The notes below the pieces were generated by a model. It saw only the letters and a list, made by a program, of their open reading frames with translations. It did no database searches and was not told the DNA's origin. A stretch of 64,000 bases of DNA, taken from assembly GCA_001692895.1 (NCBI GenBank), contig KV748193.1:1922001-1986000 (forward strand), given 5' to 3'. Positions 9,990 through 23,073 of this stretch are shown one piece after another. Position 1 is the stretch's first letter. Each line of letters begins with the position of its first letter. The position numbers were made by a program, and so were the translations under genes. This DNA comes from Cenococcum geophilum 1.58 (taxonomy: Eukaryota; Ascomycota; Dothideomycetes; Gloniales; Gloniaceae).

Positions 9990-12440
9990 ACGAGGATCTA
10001 AAGCTAGAGAAAGGAAAGGAGAAGAATAGCAGTGCCGCTTAAAGTAGGATTCTTATACAGTCCCCTAGTTACGTAAGAGTTACGTAAGCCCTACGTCTAC
10101 TATAACTAACTAGCTGCCATTTTCTACTATTGCCGTAATAATAAGCTCTTAGACCCTTGGTAGGGGGTTCGTTAGTTAATAAGGAGTAGTATATATATAC
10201 ATATAGTGCATATATTTAGAAATTAGCGCTATAAATTTCTAATAAATGAAATATTTAAATAGTGAGTCGCTTTAAACGGCTTACGTTTACCTAATATAGT
10301 TCTTTATTAAACTATTCTTATGCTTTTAGGCTTAGCCATCTTTTTATTATACTATGTTTTAATCTTATCTAGCTTCCGCCAGTTTTACGCGTAAGTTAGT
10401 AGGGATAGGCCTATATATAAGCTGACTATTTTAATTATAATTTTGGCTGCCACGGACTAGTGCCCTCTTTGCGCAGTATAGATATTAGTAAGTGTTATAA
10501 CTAAGCTAATAAACGGTTAAAATATACCAGGCCTTTATTTAACTAGTTAATACTCTCCCCTACTGTAATTATAATAACTTATAAGTATATCCGTGAATTT
10601 AGCTAAACGTAATTCTTTTACTATTTCCACCCTATCTAGAGAGTTTTAACTATTTTAAAAAGACAGTAAACGCTAGTAAAGGGTAGAAGCGGCATATTTT
10701 TGACTATATATTGTAACTAATTTTCCACTTTCACTATTATTAAGATTCTTAGAATTTTAAAGAGAGGTAAATATACTAGGGAATATAATAAATCCTATGG
10801 GTATGGGCCGGGGCTAAAATATAGCACGTATATTATCCTAGGTTGAAGCTTTATTTACTTTAACCAATATTACCGTATAGGGCGTTTATATTATAGGTGC
10901 TTTATAAAGTATATATTCCTTATTACAATTTAGGGCTTTTAGGTATCTAGGTATATATTAAGATTAGATATATTAGACGACTAAAGGAATGCTAACTAGT
11001 GCGCTTATTATAGATATCTAGTAGTAGCAAAGCACTAATAAGCCTTATTTAGTGCCATAGAGGAGTTTTATAGCTATAGTTTGTAAGGGGCCCAATTCTT
11101 AGCCCCTATATCTATAAATAGAAATATTAATTAAGTGCCTTATATCTAGACTTCGAAATAGCTAAAGGAAATAAGTTTATTTATAGTAGAGAGCACTAGT
11201 TTTCGGGCACCTTATAAGAGCTTTAAGAGATAATAGATTAACTATTAGTCTAAAGCTATGCCCGCTTTTCTACCTACCTCCACTATTAATCTTATTTACT
11301 ACCTTTTACTTACTAACGAGATTTATATCCCTATAGCCACTAATATTAATTTCTTGCACTTAGTCCTAAATTACCACAATGACTAGTAGGCATTTTAGAG
11401 AGGTAATATGTTCTCCTAAAAGCATAATAACTATAGGAGAAATATAGTCTAATATAATTAAATATACTTATGCTCTAGATATTGGCGCTTAGGACGGATT
11501 AGGAAGGAATAAGGGAGATATTAGCAGGAAACATAGTAACGATTTAGATATATTCCTTAGTTTTATATTTTAAAACGCTATAGTTATATAAAGACTCCTA
11601 GCAGAAGCTGAAGTGGTTTTATATAGCCCGTAGATTAATAGGTTTATTAGTGAGGCGAGATTTAGCCCTTTACTAGCTAAGGAGGCCAATAGCAGGTAAG
11701 GATCTATATATATTTATACTATAGGCACTTACATTCCATCGCAGATTTAGTAACATTTTGTCTATACTTTTGTATTAGAAGGTTATAAGTGTCGACTCTT
11801 AGAACTTATGTGGACCCTAAATACTTAGAAAGAGCTAAAATTTAGGAAAGAAGTAGGAAGGGTAAGTTACAGCTTTTCTTACTTTACTACCCTTATTAGT
11901 ATGTGGTAAACATACTAGTATATAATAATTTAATAACTCCTAAACTCTAGAACTGTGTTCTAGGAGCTTTAGTATACTGCCCTAGCCTTATAGTACTATC
12001 TAAACCTAATACTTAAGCAGGAGCAGTTTTTCGGGATTTTGTACTAGTAGAGTGGGGATAATATCCTACTATAAAAGGACTATATAATGGATACTCGAGC
12101 ATAATGCGCACTATTAGTATCGATTTCATTATAGTAGGCTGAAGTATAGGTTGCAACGAAAATATCTCTTCGATAAGTTTTGCTATATTGTTAAATTCTT
12201 ATATATTATAGATAAAGGAAATAGTAAATTATCTACGCCCTATATAAAGGCGCGAAGGGGTATATAGAAATTTTAAATCGTCTCTATTAATTACTAAATA
12301 GTAGGAGGACCGTTATATTCTGATGGTCTTATAGCTATATATATATCTTAGTCTACTTATAGCTAGTATTTTAACCTTAAATCGCACCGCTAAGCTTAAT
12401 GTTTATTATATAGATATTTACCCCTAAAGTATATTATATT
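9990..12440 (-). pseudogene. Unassigned minus-strand coding relic
   Basis: On the minus strand, a frame across about 11880-10981 is interrupted almost only by stops at former Gln or Trp codons. It contains long hydrophobic and charged stretches such as NWAPYKL and FLFIDIGAKN. I do not recognise the protein. Its strand matches the DUF3723 relic immediately upstream, so it could be a downstream neighbour gene or part of the same element. The order of conserved blocks hinted at a helicase-like protein, but no Walker motif could be found. From 10981 down to 9990 the frame is lost and I see nothing definite. Confidence 0.35.
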
Positions 12441-15400
12441 TAGTACTGAATTAGGAAAATAAAGAGTTAATCCTCTAGGCGTATAAGCCAAATAGTGCGG
12501 CTAATATTGTTTACCGTAGCATTAAAAGCTTCTTTTAGGTATAAACCCCGTCCGTTCCTATTATAGGGATAAAAACCTCTATTTAACCATATATAATTTA
12601 TTAAAATTGCATTAATTTGGTCATAGGTGTAAAGCTCCTTTACTTCCTTCTAATAACTATTTTCCTAGAGTAAGATTGAAATGTACCGTTTAGGGGTAGC
12701 TTAGCTTTCCTAGCAGATATTAGCTTTATCACTATAGTTATTAAGGGTCGGTTCCAAAAATACCTATTAATATATTTTAGGCTAGGCTACTATAATAGAA
12801 TACCACTAGATTTGTTCTAGATTAGTTTAATATTCGCCTACCCTATTTACTACGCTGCTTTAGGTATTAATTATTAAGGTTTGATCCTCTATAGATATTA
12901 TCAGATTATCTATAGCAGTTTCTTAGTCTAAACTATTTTCTGCGCTGCTTTAAATAGTATTTATTTGCTTTGCTATAGGCGTTATCAGATTATCTATAGT
13001 AGCGTCTTAGTCTAAGCCGTCTGTTAAGGTCTAACCCTCTATAGATATTGGATTATTTATGATATTGTTTTAGTCTAGGCCATTTTCTACGCTGCTTTAA
13101 ATAGTATTTATCTGCCCTACTATAGGCGTTATTAGATTATCTATAGTAGTGTCTTAGTCTAAGCCGTCTATTAAGGTCTAACCCTCTATAGACGTTGGAT
13201 TATCTATAATATTGTCTTAGTCTGGGCCATTTTCTACGCTACTTTAAATAGTATTTGTCTGCCCTACTATAGGCGTTATCGGATTATCTATAATAGCGTC
13301 TTAGTCTAAACTATCTGTTAAGGTCTAACCCTCTATAGACGTTGGATTATTAATAATATCGCCTTTGTCTAGGCCATTTTCTGCGCTATTTTAAGCAGTT
13401 GTTAATATCTGCCCTTCTATAGGCGTTGTCTAACTATTTATAGTAACGTCTTTACCTAAAGACTTATTAATCCCTAGAGTAGGCGCTGAATAATTATATA
13501 GTAGGTTAATAGTGCTAATTCTGAAGAAAGTATTGTAAATAGATTTTTTAACGAAAAAGGATATAACCCTATTCCCTATATCTTTATTAACTTGTTTATA
13601 TGTTTTAGAAATAGGAACTGCTAATTATTATTATAGGTTTTCTTAAAGAGCTGCCTATATTACTATAGGATATTCTCTCCTAGCCTATCTACTACTAATA
13701 AAGGGTTTAAAGTTATGTTTTCTGTTTTAATAGCAGTTTTAAATATTTCGCGTATCTGCTTAGCTAGGTCTTTAATACCATTAGGATATCTATAACATTT
13801 GCAATCCCTAGCCGTTAGTAAAGTATTACGGGCAATTTTATTATCTATATTTATTAGCCGCAACCTATAAATTTCTAATAACTTAAACCCTAATCTATAG
13901 GCTAATTTGCTAATACTATACTATAACCAAGGATTGGATTTCTTTGGCTGTGGGGTCTTTTACCTATTCTCTTTCTTAGTAGGATTTAGTACTATATCTA
14001 AGATGTATTATATAGCGTAATAGTATAGATATAGATATCTGAATTTGATTTAACTTATACTGTCTCCTATATATAATTTAAAAGAGGATTTATTAATTTA
14101 GAGGCTGACCTAACTGTCCATTTGGTTAACTCCAGAATAGATATACTCTACTACCTTATAAATTGAGTATTTAGAGTGTCTCTTAAGCTTTATAAAAAGT
14201 CTTTATATAATTAAAGCGGGACCTCTAATATATTTAAGATCTTGCTAGAAGAAGTAAATTATAGGTATTAGATACGGGATAGTACCTAAATTCCTTAATA
14301 TTTCCTCTTATTATCTCTTATCCTAGACTTCTTAAAAGATTTATCCCTCCCGCATTAATTACGTAAGTAGGTTTAAGTCATTCTTAGATATACCTAGCGC
14401 CCTTAGTTAAAGTTACTCTACTATTTCCATATTTATTAAGCTTATTATTTCCTTATTCCCACCTAGGATTTTAACATAAGTAGTTAAGATAAACTAAATA
14501 TAATTTATTACTGGCTGCTAAACGTTAGAGATTTCTAGCTAAGAAGCTATTATTAATTACTTATCTTATTAACCTTTATAGCTATTATCTTATATAGCAT
14601 CCTAATATTAAAGGCAGTCTAGAGGCCATAGATAATAGGGAGACTATTAAAGGAAGCGTAAAAAGTATACTTAAGAAATCGTTTTAGAATATCTTTCTTG
14701 CACCCAGGAAGGTAAGCCTACTATTAAAACGCTGTAAATTTATCGCCTAAGGATATATACTCTATCTAAAAAATTTATTAAATTTAAATATTCCTCCGCT
14801 AGTGCTCTTTTTGCCGCCGCGCTTAAATCTAAAATTGTATTAATAATAGCCTAGAAGGGCAACGGTCTCTTTACGTACCTTTTAGATACAAGTCTACGAT
14901 CCACTATTTTTATTATAGGATTTAGCGTTACATATTCCTTTATAGCCTAGATGCGATATTTACTATTAAGACATTTAATGCGCGTATTAGGGGAGAATTT
15001 AAGTAAAGGCGGCAGCTCTCTTAGATTATCTAACAGTATATCTAGGGTTGCATCACTATTACTGCATTTAATAGCTTAGTTAAGTTCCTTAATATTAATT
15101 ATAATAGGTATATAACGTTCTAGTAGCTCCTTACGCAGATATCCCTCCTCTTTAAATATCTTTTTAAGTCTCTCTATATTCTCTCTGTTAATATCTCTTA
15201 TACGCTTAGAAGAAAAATAAAGCACTTTAAGCATAACATAGGCCTTTCCCCTAAACTTTAAGGCCTTTTCTCTAGATATGGCTCTCTTATAATTGCCGGC
15301 TTCGCTTTACCTTATATTACTATTAATTAGAAAAGTTGTAGCTGTCTAAAGTATAAGTTAAAATATTTCTAAATACTGGTAGATTAGTTTTCCAGCCAGT

Positions 15401-15700
15401 TATTATATAAGGCTGATTTTTAGTCCCTTAGGCCCCTTATGTCCCGTTTCTATACCTATATAGGTTTTTTTAGTAATATCTACCTCTATTACCTGCTCCG
15501 GTCGCTTTAAATTTATATAATATTTATTTATATCTCTTATCCGCCTTCGCTAAAGAAAGTTTATATAATTTTTCTTTTACTATCCTAATATAAGCTTAAT
15601 ACTTAGAATATTAAAGCGTAATATAATCTTTCTAAATAGTAATATACACCGCGTACTTTTAAACTTAAAGAGGTCCTATTACCCTAACTCTCTATAAGGA
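12441..15700 (-). pseudogene. DUF3723-family gene relic
   Basis: The minus strand carries the conserved blocks of this ascomycete family in order. GKAYVMLKVLYFSSKRIRDI, with KEEGYLRKELLERYIPI after it, lies at about 15270-15090. RIKCLNSKYRI (about 14982-14950) stands where the family has a His-rich RIECLHGQHRI. ALAEEY is near 14820. The hallmark LGF triplet is at 13893-13885 within KLAYRLGFKLLEIYRL. ISFFVKKSIYNTFFRI (13564-13517) is the usual ITSFFVRRSVYFAFFG block. A repeat-bearing linker follows, then a C-terminal segment with GFYPYNRNGRGLYL and IWLI around 12560-12480. Stops lie at Gln/Trp codons: a RIPped pseudogene. DUF3723 genes have unknown function and are recurrent cargo of Starship elements. 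No DUF3435 tyrosine-recombinase captain is evident here. Start unknown. Confidence 0.8.
12874..13465 (-). repeat. 147-bp (49-codon) coding repeat in DUF3723 relic
   Basis: About four tandem units, with the marker TTAAGGTCTAACCCTC (minus-strand Gly-Leu-Asp region) at 12874, 13024, 13171 and 13318. Spacings are 150, 147 and 147 bp, all multiples of three. On the minus strand each unit encodes an acidic, Asn/Asp/Thr-rich segment with DNPITPIVGQTNT and DNPTSIEG blocks. Preservation of frame suggests expansion while the gene was still coding. A degenerate fifth unit may end at 13465. Confidence 0.8.
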
Positions 15701-16935
15701 CCTTAGGCGGTAGACAAAAATATAAAAAATATAAATATAATAATAAAAGGCAGTATAGAGTTAGAACTTTTGGAATTTCGCCTTCTACTAAAATAAAATA
15801 CCATAAAGGGCAATAATAAAGGGTCTATATAAATTCTAGAAGGGTCTCTATAGCTAACTTATAAGAAAGTTTACCAAGTTAAACTAGGTGGCTTTGTTGC
15901 CGTTATATATAAATAGAATATAATAAATTAATTTACTATAGGGAGCTTCTCTATAACCGACGATTAGATAAGGCTTATATCTAGGCTAAATTATAAAAAC
16001 TTAGTTTGTATTTCCAAAGTTTTTAAATTTAAATATACGTTTTATATAATTTCCGAGTATACTGCTATATCTCTTAATTACTATATTGGTTATAATATGC
16101 CTTTAAGTAAGGTATAGCTAGCGGCTATTGCTAGTTAGGTAAGTGGTATAGAAACCCGCTATATAGATTATAGAATAACTAGCATAGTGCCTTAACAGTA
16201 TATTATACCTTACTTCTTAGGGCTTAACCTATAGAGTTTATATGTCGTAATATATTAATATCTTTTAAGGGAACTATAAAAATTGGTAAGTGACCTTATA
16301 TCAATATATTGACTTATTATTAACTATTAATATATAGCAAAACTCTAACAGTGCCGATTGAGCGATAAAGAGGTGGTAGGGAAAGCTAATATTGTAGCGC
16401 TAGGCCGTATATTAACAAGTCTTATAGGGAAAAGATACGAGCTAAGTAGAAATATTAGTATATAAGACCTAAGTTACTAGTCTAATAATACTATAGAGTT
16501 CTTATCTATAATAACGGATGCTAGACCTAAGGAACTTATATTATATCCGTTTTTTAGGTAAGCTAAAGCGTTAGATCTTATATAGTTTACTATTTATGCT
16601 TTAAGAAATACTAGGAGTTTTATAAAACCTATTAGAGAAGGAGTTTTATAGATTATCGATTTAGGTTAGATTTAGCCTATTACCCTATCCTTATTTCTAT
16701 TCCGGTTATACTACTACCCCCTATTTTAGGTATATACCCCTCTTCCACATATATATAGTCTTTTTTTCTTTATAATTTAAATAGATAAAGTCCTTATTCT
16801 TTACTTATATATTAGTGCACGGACCACCAATTAATATAAATATTTTACCCCTACCTTTTAATCTATTAGACTTTATAAGAATTTAGGTCTCTTTTTAAAA
16901 AATAATCTATTTATATATATTCTAGGAAATCCTAC
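15701..16935. other. AT-rich spacer, no gene seen
   Basis: Mostly RIPped DNA upstream of the DUF3723 relic. The minus strand at 15790-15700 may hold the degenerate N-terminal part of that gene. A small island at about 16345-16400 (GATTGAGCGATAAAGAGG) keeps more GC. Nothing assignable. Confidence 0.4.
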
Positions 16936-17057
16936 TAGTTAACCTATTTACTGGTTAAACCTAGACTAGTTAGCCTATTTACTAGTTAAACCTATTTATT
17001 AGTTAAACCTATTTACTAGTTAAACTTATTTACCAGTTAAATCTAATAACTAATTAG
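16936..17057. repeat. 17-bp minisatellite CCTATTTACTAGTTAAA, left part
   Basis: Six to seven units of CCTATTTACTAGTTAAA with short variants. The array is cut at 17057 by gypsy element G1 and resumes at 23074. The two parts together show that the array existed before the retrotransposon landed. Confidence 0.85.
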
Positions 17058-17311
17058 TGTGACGGTGCTAGAGCGCGTCACCTACTAAGTTCTACTATAT
17101 TCTGCCACCTATTATACTATCTAGTATTGTTATATACTGTCTAGTACTATTTCTTACTATTAGCTCGTCTACTGCTAGCGCCTTAGCGACTTACGTTACC
17201 TATTTGTTAACACTAGCCCTCACAACCCCCTTTCCTTCTCCTTAGCTTAGTATCTTCATTAGATAGCAATCTACAAGCTTTAGTTTAGAGGCATTTATAC
17301 AAGCTGTCACA
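17058..17311 (+). repeat. G1 5' LTR
   Basis: TGTGACGG...GTCACA; 254 bp. It ends in a short perfect inverted repeat TGTGAC/GTCACA. GC retention is moderate. Confidence 0.93.
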
Positions 17312-17543
17312 TTATACTAAGCTCTTCCTATATTGCCTGGGAAGGCCTTAATAATATCCCACCCTAAAAGAAGACCCTTGTCTATAACGACGCGTTAACG
17401 CGTTATACTTAGACACTAAAGTTACTCTATATTACCTAGGAAGGCCTTACTAATATTCTACTTTATAAGCTAAATAGGACTAGACCTATACCCTAGAATT
17501 AAAACTAAAGTATATAATACTAATAAACCCTAAGAAGCTAACG

Positions 17544-20500
17544 ATGGCACCTAAAGCTAGCTTATTTAAGAGAGCTATCTCTACCTAAGAGGAACTTAAG
17601 ATCTAATTAGGATTAAAAATTAAAGATAATAATAACGTCGTAGACGTACGCAAGTAGATTCGCGCCCTTATAGCCAGCTAGAAAGCCAATTATCTTAAAG
17701 TAAAGAATATATAAGAGACCCTATAGGAGATCCTAAAAAGCCTTACGGCCCTATAAAATAGCCTAGCTTCCCCTTCTTAAAGCCCTAGCTAACCTATTTA
17801 CTCTACCAAATATAATATACTAGGGAGTACGGATATAATAATAAAGTAATTAAAGTCCGTTAAGCTTCTTAACCCCTAACTACTATCTAATGGAATAGAC
17901 CTTACTTTTAAGAATTAGAGGATTAAAGTACAAGGAAAGCTCCGCGTTAACTATAACTATTTCCTTTCTAAAGAAGCTAAAATGCTCTACTTCTTTAGTC
18001 GAACCACTAGGGACGCCTAACGGCACCTTTAAGCCAAGTTTAAGGACGATTCCCCTATCCAATTTATATTTATTAATAAGATAATATAGCACCTAGCGGC
18101 TATCTATATTAACCTAAATAAAGTATAAGACGCCTAATATAACTATAATCACCTAATAATAAAACTAAACCAACCCTTTGCTAAAATTTAGACTTAATTT
18201 CTATACCTTGCAGAAGAAGGCTAGGTTCCCCTTAAGAACTATTAATTAGACCTATATAATAAGCTAATAATCCAGCTATAAGAGAAGATTGCTATAACCT
18301 TAAATAACCTTCTAATGTATAATAGACTCGTAACTTATTGCCTATTATTGGATTTAGGGCTAAAGCGAATTAACGCCTACCCTAATTGGTAAAAGCAACC
18401 CTAAAACGATTAAAACTTATTAGCTACACCTATAGGAGCTAAGGTAGGAAGATAAGCTATAACCGCTCTTATACTAAAAGCGGTTATATCTATATACTAG
18501 CGAGCCTCGCCTAACTAGCTATATACTATACCCCTAACTAGTACTTATCCAATACCCTAATTAACCCTACCTTAGCTACGTGCTATAACTGTAATAAGGA
18601 GGGTTACTTTACCTTATTCTGCCTAGAGCTAAAAGATATAGGCAATATTAAGGAGATAAAGGAAAGAGAAACGTCTAATAAGTTGGGAAAAGAAGAACCC
18701 TAGGGAAAGACTCCCCCCTAGGGTATCCTATTAATCTTAAAGAGATTAATCTAAGTTAGTTAATAGGTGGAAAATACTTTATAGTTTTATATATAGTATC
18801 TTAAACCAGATATAGAGTTAACTTAACTGCCCTTATTAACACTAAAGCAAATAGCTTTACCTTTATAAATACTACCTATGCGATTAACGTTGCTAAGTTT
18901 TTAAATATAAAAGCTACCTAACTAGAGAAGCCTATTTAAGTAAAAGGCTATAACGGTTAAGCTAGTAAGCTAGTTACCCATATTCTAAAGTTATATATTT
19001 CCCTTAATAAACGACGCTAATATAGTATTCCCTTTTATATTCTAGACCTAGGTTCTTATAATATAATCCTTAGCCAAAAATAGATATCTTACTTTAATAT
19101 CTAGTTAAATATATAGTAAAGATAGTTTATCTAGCCGGGGGATAGACTAAAATTACCCTCCTTTATTAGGGAAATCCGAACTAACCACAAGACACTAGCC
19201 GCGAAGGCTAACCCTACCTATTAGTAGGATGTAACCGATTGTAACCTAGCCTTTATATAAGAAGATGCCCGTTATAAGGCTAGAAGAAATTCTTTTATAC
19301 TAGTAAAGATATTTTTCTAAAGCGCTATAGTTAATAAAGACTCTACGTATAAAAGCGGGATAGATAGTAATATAGATAATGTCTAAATCGCGTAGATCTA
19401 ACTGGTATAAAAAAGAACATACTAATAAGATATAAGGGATAACCTTTAAAAGATGTAATAAAAGCTAAAAGGAGTAATAGTAGCGCTAATACCCTAGAAG
19501 TCCCTAAAGTTACGTATGTCCTTATTGTTATATAGCCCCCCTATAGTAAATATTACTATAATTAGCGCTATAGCGTTCCGCTTTAATATATACCAAAAAG
19601 ACAATAAAGTCTTTATAATAAGCCTATATAAGATTAATTAAATTATTAATAATAGGGAGAAAAAGCTAGCTAAGGAAACCAATAAGGAACTAGTTAAATG
19701 CCTTCTTCCTACTATCTACGCAGATTATAAGGATGCATTCTTAAAAACGGCTTTAGATACACTACTACCTCACTAGATATACAACTATAAGATTTAATTA
19801 AAAGCTAATAACTTACTAGGCTTTAGCCCCCTCTACTAATAATTAATGGACAAGCTAAAAGCAATAAAGTAGTACTTAATTAATAACCTTAATAAAGGGT
19901 TTATTAATCTAAGTTAAGCCCCTTTTACTTTACCTATTTTATTTGTAAAAAGCCTAATAAAGGCCTACGCTTTTATATTAACTATTAGAAGTTAAACACT
20001 ATTACCTAAAAGGATTAGTACCCTCTCCCCTTAATTAATAAGACCCTCGCATATCTAAGCTAGGTAAAGATCTTTACTAAACTTAATATCTATTAGGCTT
20101 TCTACTAAATTTAAATAAACCTGCTTTTAAAGACTTAATAACGTTCCGTATCTATTACGGGTTCTATAAATATAAAGTCCTCCCTTTTAGACTTATAAAT
20201 GGGCTTGCTATATACTAAAGGTATATAAATAACGTCCTATTTAACCACCTTAATAAATTCTGCACGGTATACCTAGATGACATTATTATATACTTAGACA
20301 ACAAATTAGAGTACTAGGTTTATATTAAGAAGGTTTTAAAGAGACTGCGGAACGCAGGCTTATAAGTTAATATTAAAAAATATATATTCGGGTTAAAGTA
20401 TATAAAGTATCTTAGGTTTATTATTATTATAAACAGAATTAAAGTTAATCTAGAGAAGGTTAAAGTAATTTGTGGTTAGAAACCCCCTTATACCGTAAAA

Positions 20501-22780
20501 GGGATCTAGTCCTTCCTTAGCTTTTATAACTTCTACTATTAGTTTATCTATAATTATAGAATAGTAGTAAAGCCTCTTACATAACTCACCCAGAAAGATA
20601 CGCCTTTTATCTTTAATAATAACTGTATAAAAGCCTTTAGGGAGTTAAAAGATCGGCTTATCTCTACTCTAATCCTTTATTACTATAATCTAGACCTTAA
20701 ATTAATGCTAGAAACGGATGCCTTTAACAGAGTTATAGTGGGAATCCTATTATAGCTATATCTAGCCGGCGAATAGTACCCTATTACCTTTTTCTTAAAA
20801 ACAATAGATCTAGCTAAGTATAACTATAAAGTATATAATAAAGAAATGCTAGCTATTATCTAATTATTGTCCTAATAGCGCGCAGAGCTTAAAGGCACTA
20901 ACTCTTAGATTAAAATATATACGGATTATAAAGCCCTAAAGTACTTTATAACTATAAAGCAACTTACTAAATAATAAGCTTACTAGGCTAAAATACTCTT
21001 CTAATTCTTCTTTATAATTATATATCGTTCTAGTAAGTAAAATACTAAAGCTAATATATTAACTTAAATGGAATAAGATATAGAACCCTAGGATAAGCTA
21101 AAGACCTAATACTGGACGCGCGCCCTCCTCTACCCTAAATAGCTTAACCTATAGATTCTTAAAGAACTAGACTTTAAATAGAATAAGTTAGCACTCTTAA
21201 AAAGAGAAGTCTTAGACGAACTAATAGGGCTAATTAACTATATTTTAACTACGAACCGCATAGCTAACTCCTTAAAAGCCCTCCGCGACTAAGTCATAAA
21301 AGGTAACCCTAATTTAAAAATAGAAGAAAAACTACTTCTATACTAAAAACGGTTTATAGTCCTAGATGTTAATAACCTATAGATAGAGCTAGTCCGCAAA
21401 GCCTACTATTAAGTCTTTATAGTATACCCTAGTTAAGATAAGACCCACTAACTACTAGCGCCCCGTTACTACTAGTAAGGACTTCTATCTAATATAGAAC
21501 GATTTATTAGAAACTACTACGCCTATAAACGCGCAGATACTCCTAGGGATTAAACCCCTAGGTAGTTATAACTACTACCTATTTTAGAACGCCCTTAATA
21601 ATATATTATAATAGACTTTAAGTTATTTTTAAAGGACGTTCACGGCTATAATGCGGCCTTTATAGTAATTAACCAGCTATATAAGCAATCTATCTCCCTC
21701 CCTTATTTTAAAACTATAACTGTAAAAGATATAGCCCGCCTCTACGTTAATAATATCTATTAATTCTACGGTGCCCCTAAATTAATTATTTCTAACTATA
21801 GTCCTTAGTTTATATTAGATTTCTAAAACAAACTCTACTATATCCTTAGGATTAAGATTAAACTCTCTACTATATTTTACCCTTAGACGGACGGCTAAAC
21901 TAAGATTATAAACTAGTATCTTAACTAGCGACTACGCCCCTTTATAGACTACTATTAGGATAACTAGTTAGAATTACTACCTATAATAGACTACGCGCAG
22001 CTTATACTCCCCTATAATAGTATAGGGATATCGCCATTTAAACTGCTTAACGGGTATACACCCTAAACATCCTTTAATTAGGATAGGCCTACTAAACCCA
22101 CTACGGCTCGCGAACGCCTTAGCTGTAAGGAGGCCTAGGTATTTACTAAGAGAATATATAGAGCCTAGGAGACCGCCCAAACAATTATAAAAAAGGCGTA
22201 AGAGAAGAAGGAGTCTAATGTAAATTAATATTATTATAAGGCAGACTTCTAAGTAAGAGATAAGGTATAGGTGTTAATAAAGAACTAGAAAACCTAGAGG
22301 CCGAGCCATAAGCTAAACTATTAAATAGCTGGCCTATATAAGATTCTTTAAAAAGTAGGACACTTTTTTAAGGTTAAGCTACCAGAATTAATAAAGATCT
22401 ACCCTATCTTTTCCCTAGACCGGCTATAAAAAGCTATAGATAATCTATTACCTAGGTAATATAATAACCCCCTACTGCTAATCTAGATTATAAAAAATAA
22501 AAAATAGAAAGTTAAAGAAATTCTAGCGGTTAAAAAGGACCGTAAGGTCTTAAAATACTATATAAGCTAGGTAGGCTATAACGAAGACCTAAAATGGTAT
22601 CCTATATCTAACTTTAAGTACTCCCCTTATAAGCTACGGGACTTCTACCTAGCCTACCCTAACCTCCCTAGACCACTACGCAAATTAGATAGCTAGATTA
22701 AGTGCTAGGAAGAAGGGTTAGATAACTATAACAATTTAAATAATAATAAGAAGCTTAGATAACGCCTAAGGGCAGGCTTT
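17544..22780 (+). pseudogene. G1 gag-pol polyprotein relic
   Basis: The gag start ATG is at 17544 (MAPKASLFKRAIST). A zinc knuckle CYNCNKEGYFTLFC lies at about 18580-18620, with His replaced by Phe. Protease follows from about 18830 (ALINTKANSFTFINT where an Asp-Thr-Gly-Ala site is expected; Asp now Asn). The RT active site YLDD is intact at 20270-20281 within VYLDDIIIYLD. RNase H starts with LKLMLETDAFN at about 20700. The integrase core runs about 21470-22180 and a chromodomain-like tail about 22500-22660 (ILAVKKDRKVLKYYIS and the YSPYKLRDFYLA block). Stops are at Gln/Trp codons and a frameshift is likely between gag and pol. The chromodomain would have targeted insertion to marked chromatin. 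Confidence 0.9.
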
Positions 22781-22799
22781 TTTAGGAGGGGGGGGGTAA

Positions 22800-23068
22800 T
22801 ATAATGGTGCTAGAGCGCGTCACCTGCTAAGTTCTGCTATATTTTGCCACCTATTATACTATTTAATATTATCGCATACTATCTAGTACTATTTCTTACT
22901 GTTAGCTCGCCTACTATTAGCTCGTCTACTGCTAGCGCCTTGGCGACTTACGCTACCTATTTATTAACACCAGCCCTCGCGACCCCCTTTCCTTCTCCTT
23001 AGCTTAGTATCTTCATTAGATAGCAATCTACAAGCTTTAGTTTAGAGGCATTTGTACAAGCCGTTACA
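22800..23068 (+). repeat. G1 3' LTR
   Basis: TATAATGG...GTTACA (terminal TG changed to TA). It is 269 bp, with one 15-bp unit duplicated relative to the 5' LTR near 22910. Confidence 0.93.
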
Positions 23069-23073
23069 ATTAG

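Larger units (their letters stand above)
17053..23073 (+). mobile_element. Ty3/gypsy element G1, complete
   Basis: The element spans 17058-23068 (6,011 bp) with a perfect target duplication ATTAG (17053-17057 and 23069-23073). The 5' LTR is 17058-17311 (254 bp). The 3' LTR is 22800-23068 (269 bp); the 15-bp excess is an extra CTCGCCTACTATTAG-type unit in the 3' copy. A purine run with nine or more G residues (about 22782-22796) precedes the 3' LTR as polypurine tract. The plus-strand order gag-PR-RT-RH-INT-chromodomain fixes it as Ty3/gypsy. RIP-inactivated. Confidence 0.95.

Noticed and set aside
12874-13465. 147-bp period as a nucleosome-positioning signal
   Set aside because: The period is explained by 49 codons in a coding repeat, and one spacing is 150 bp.
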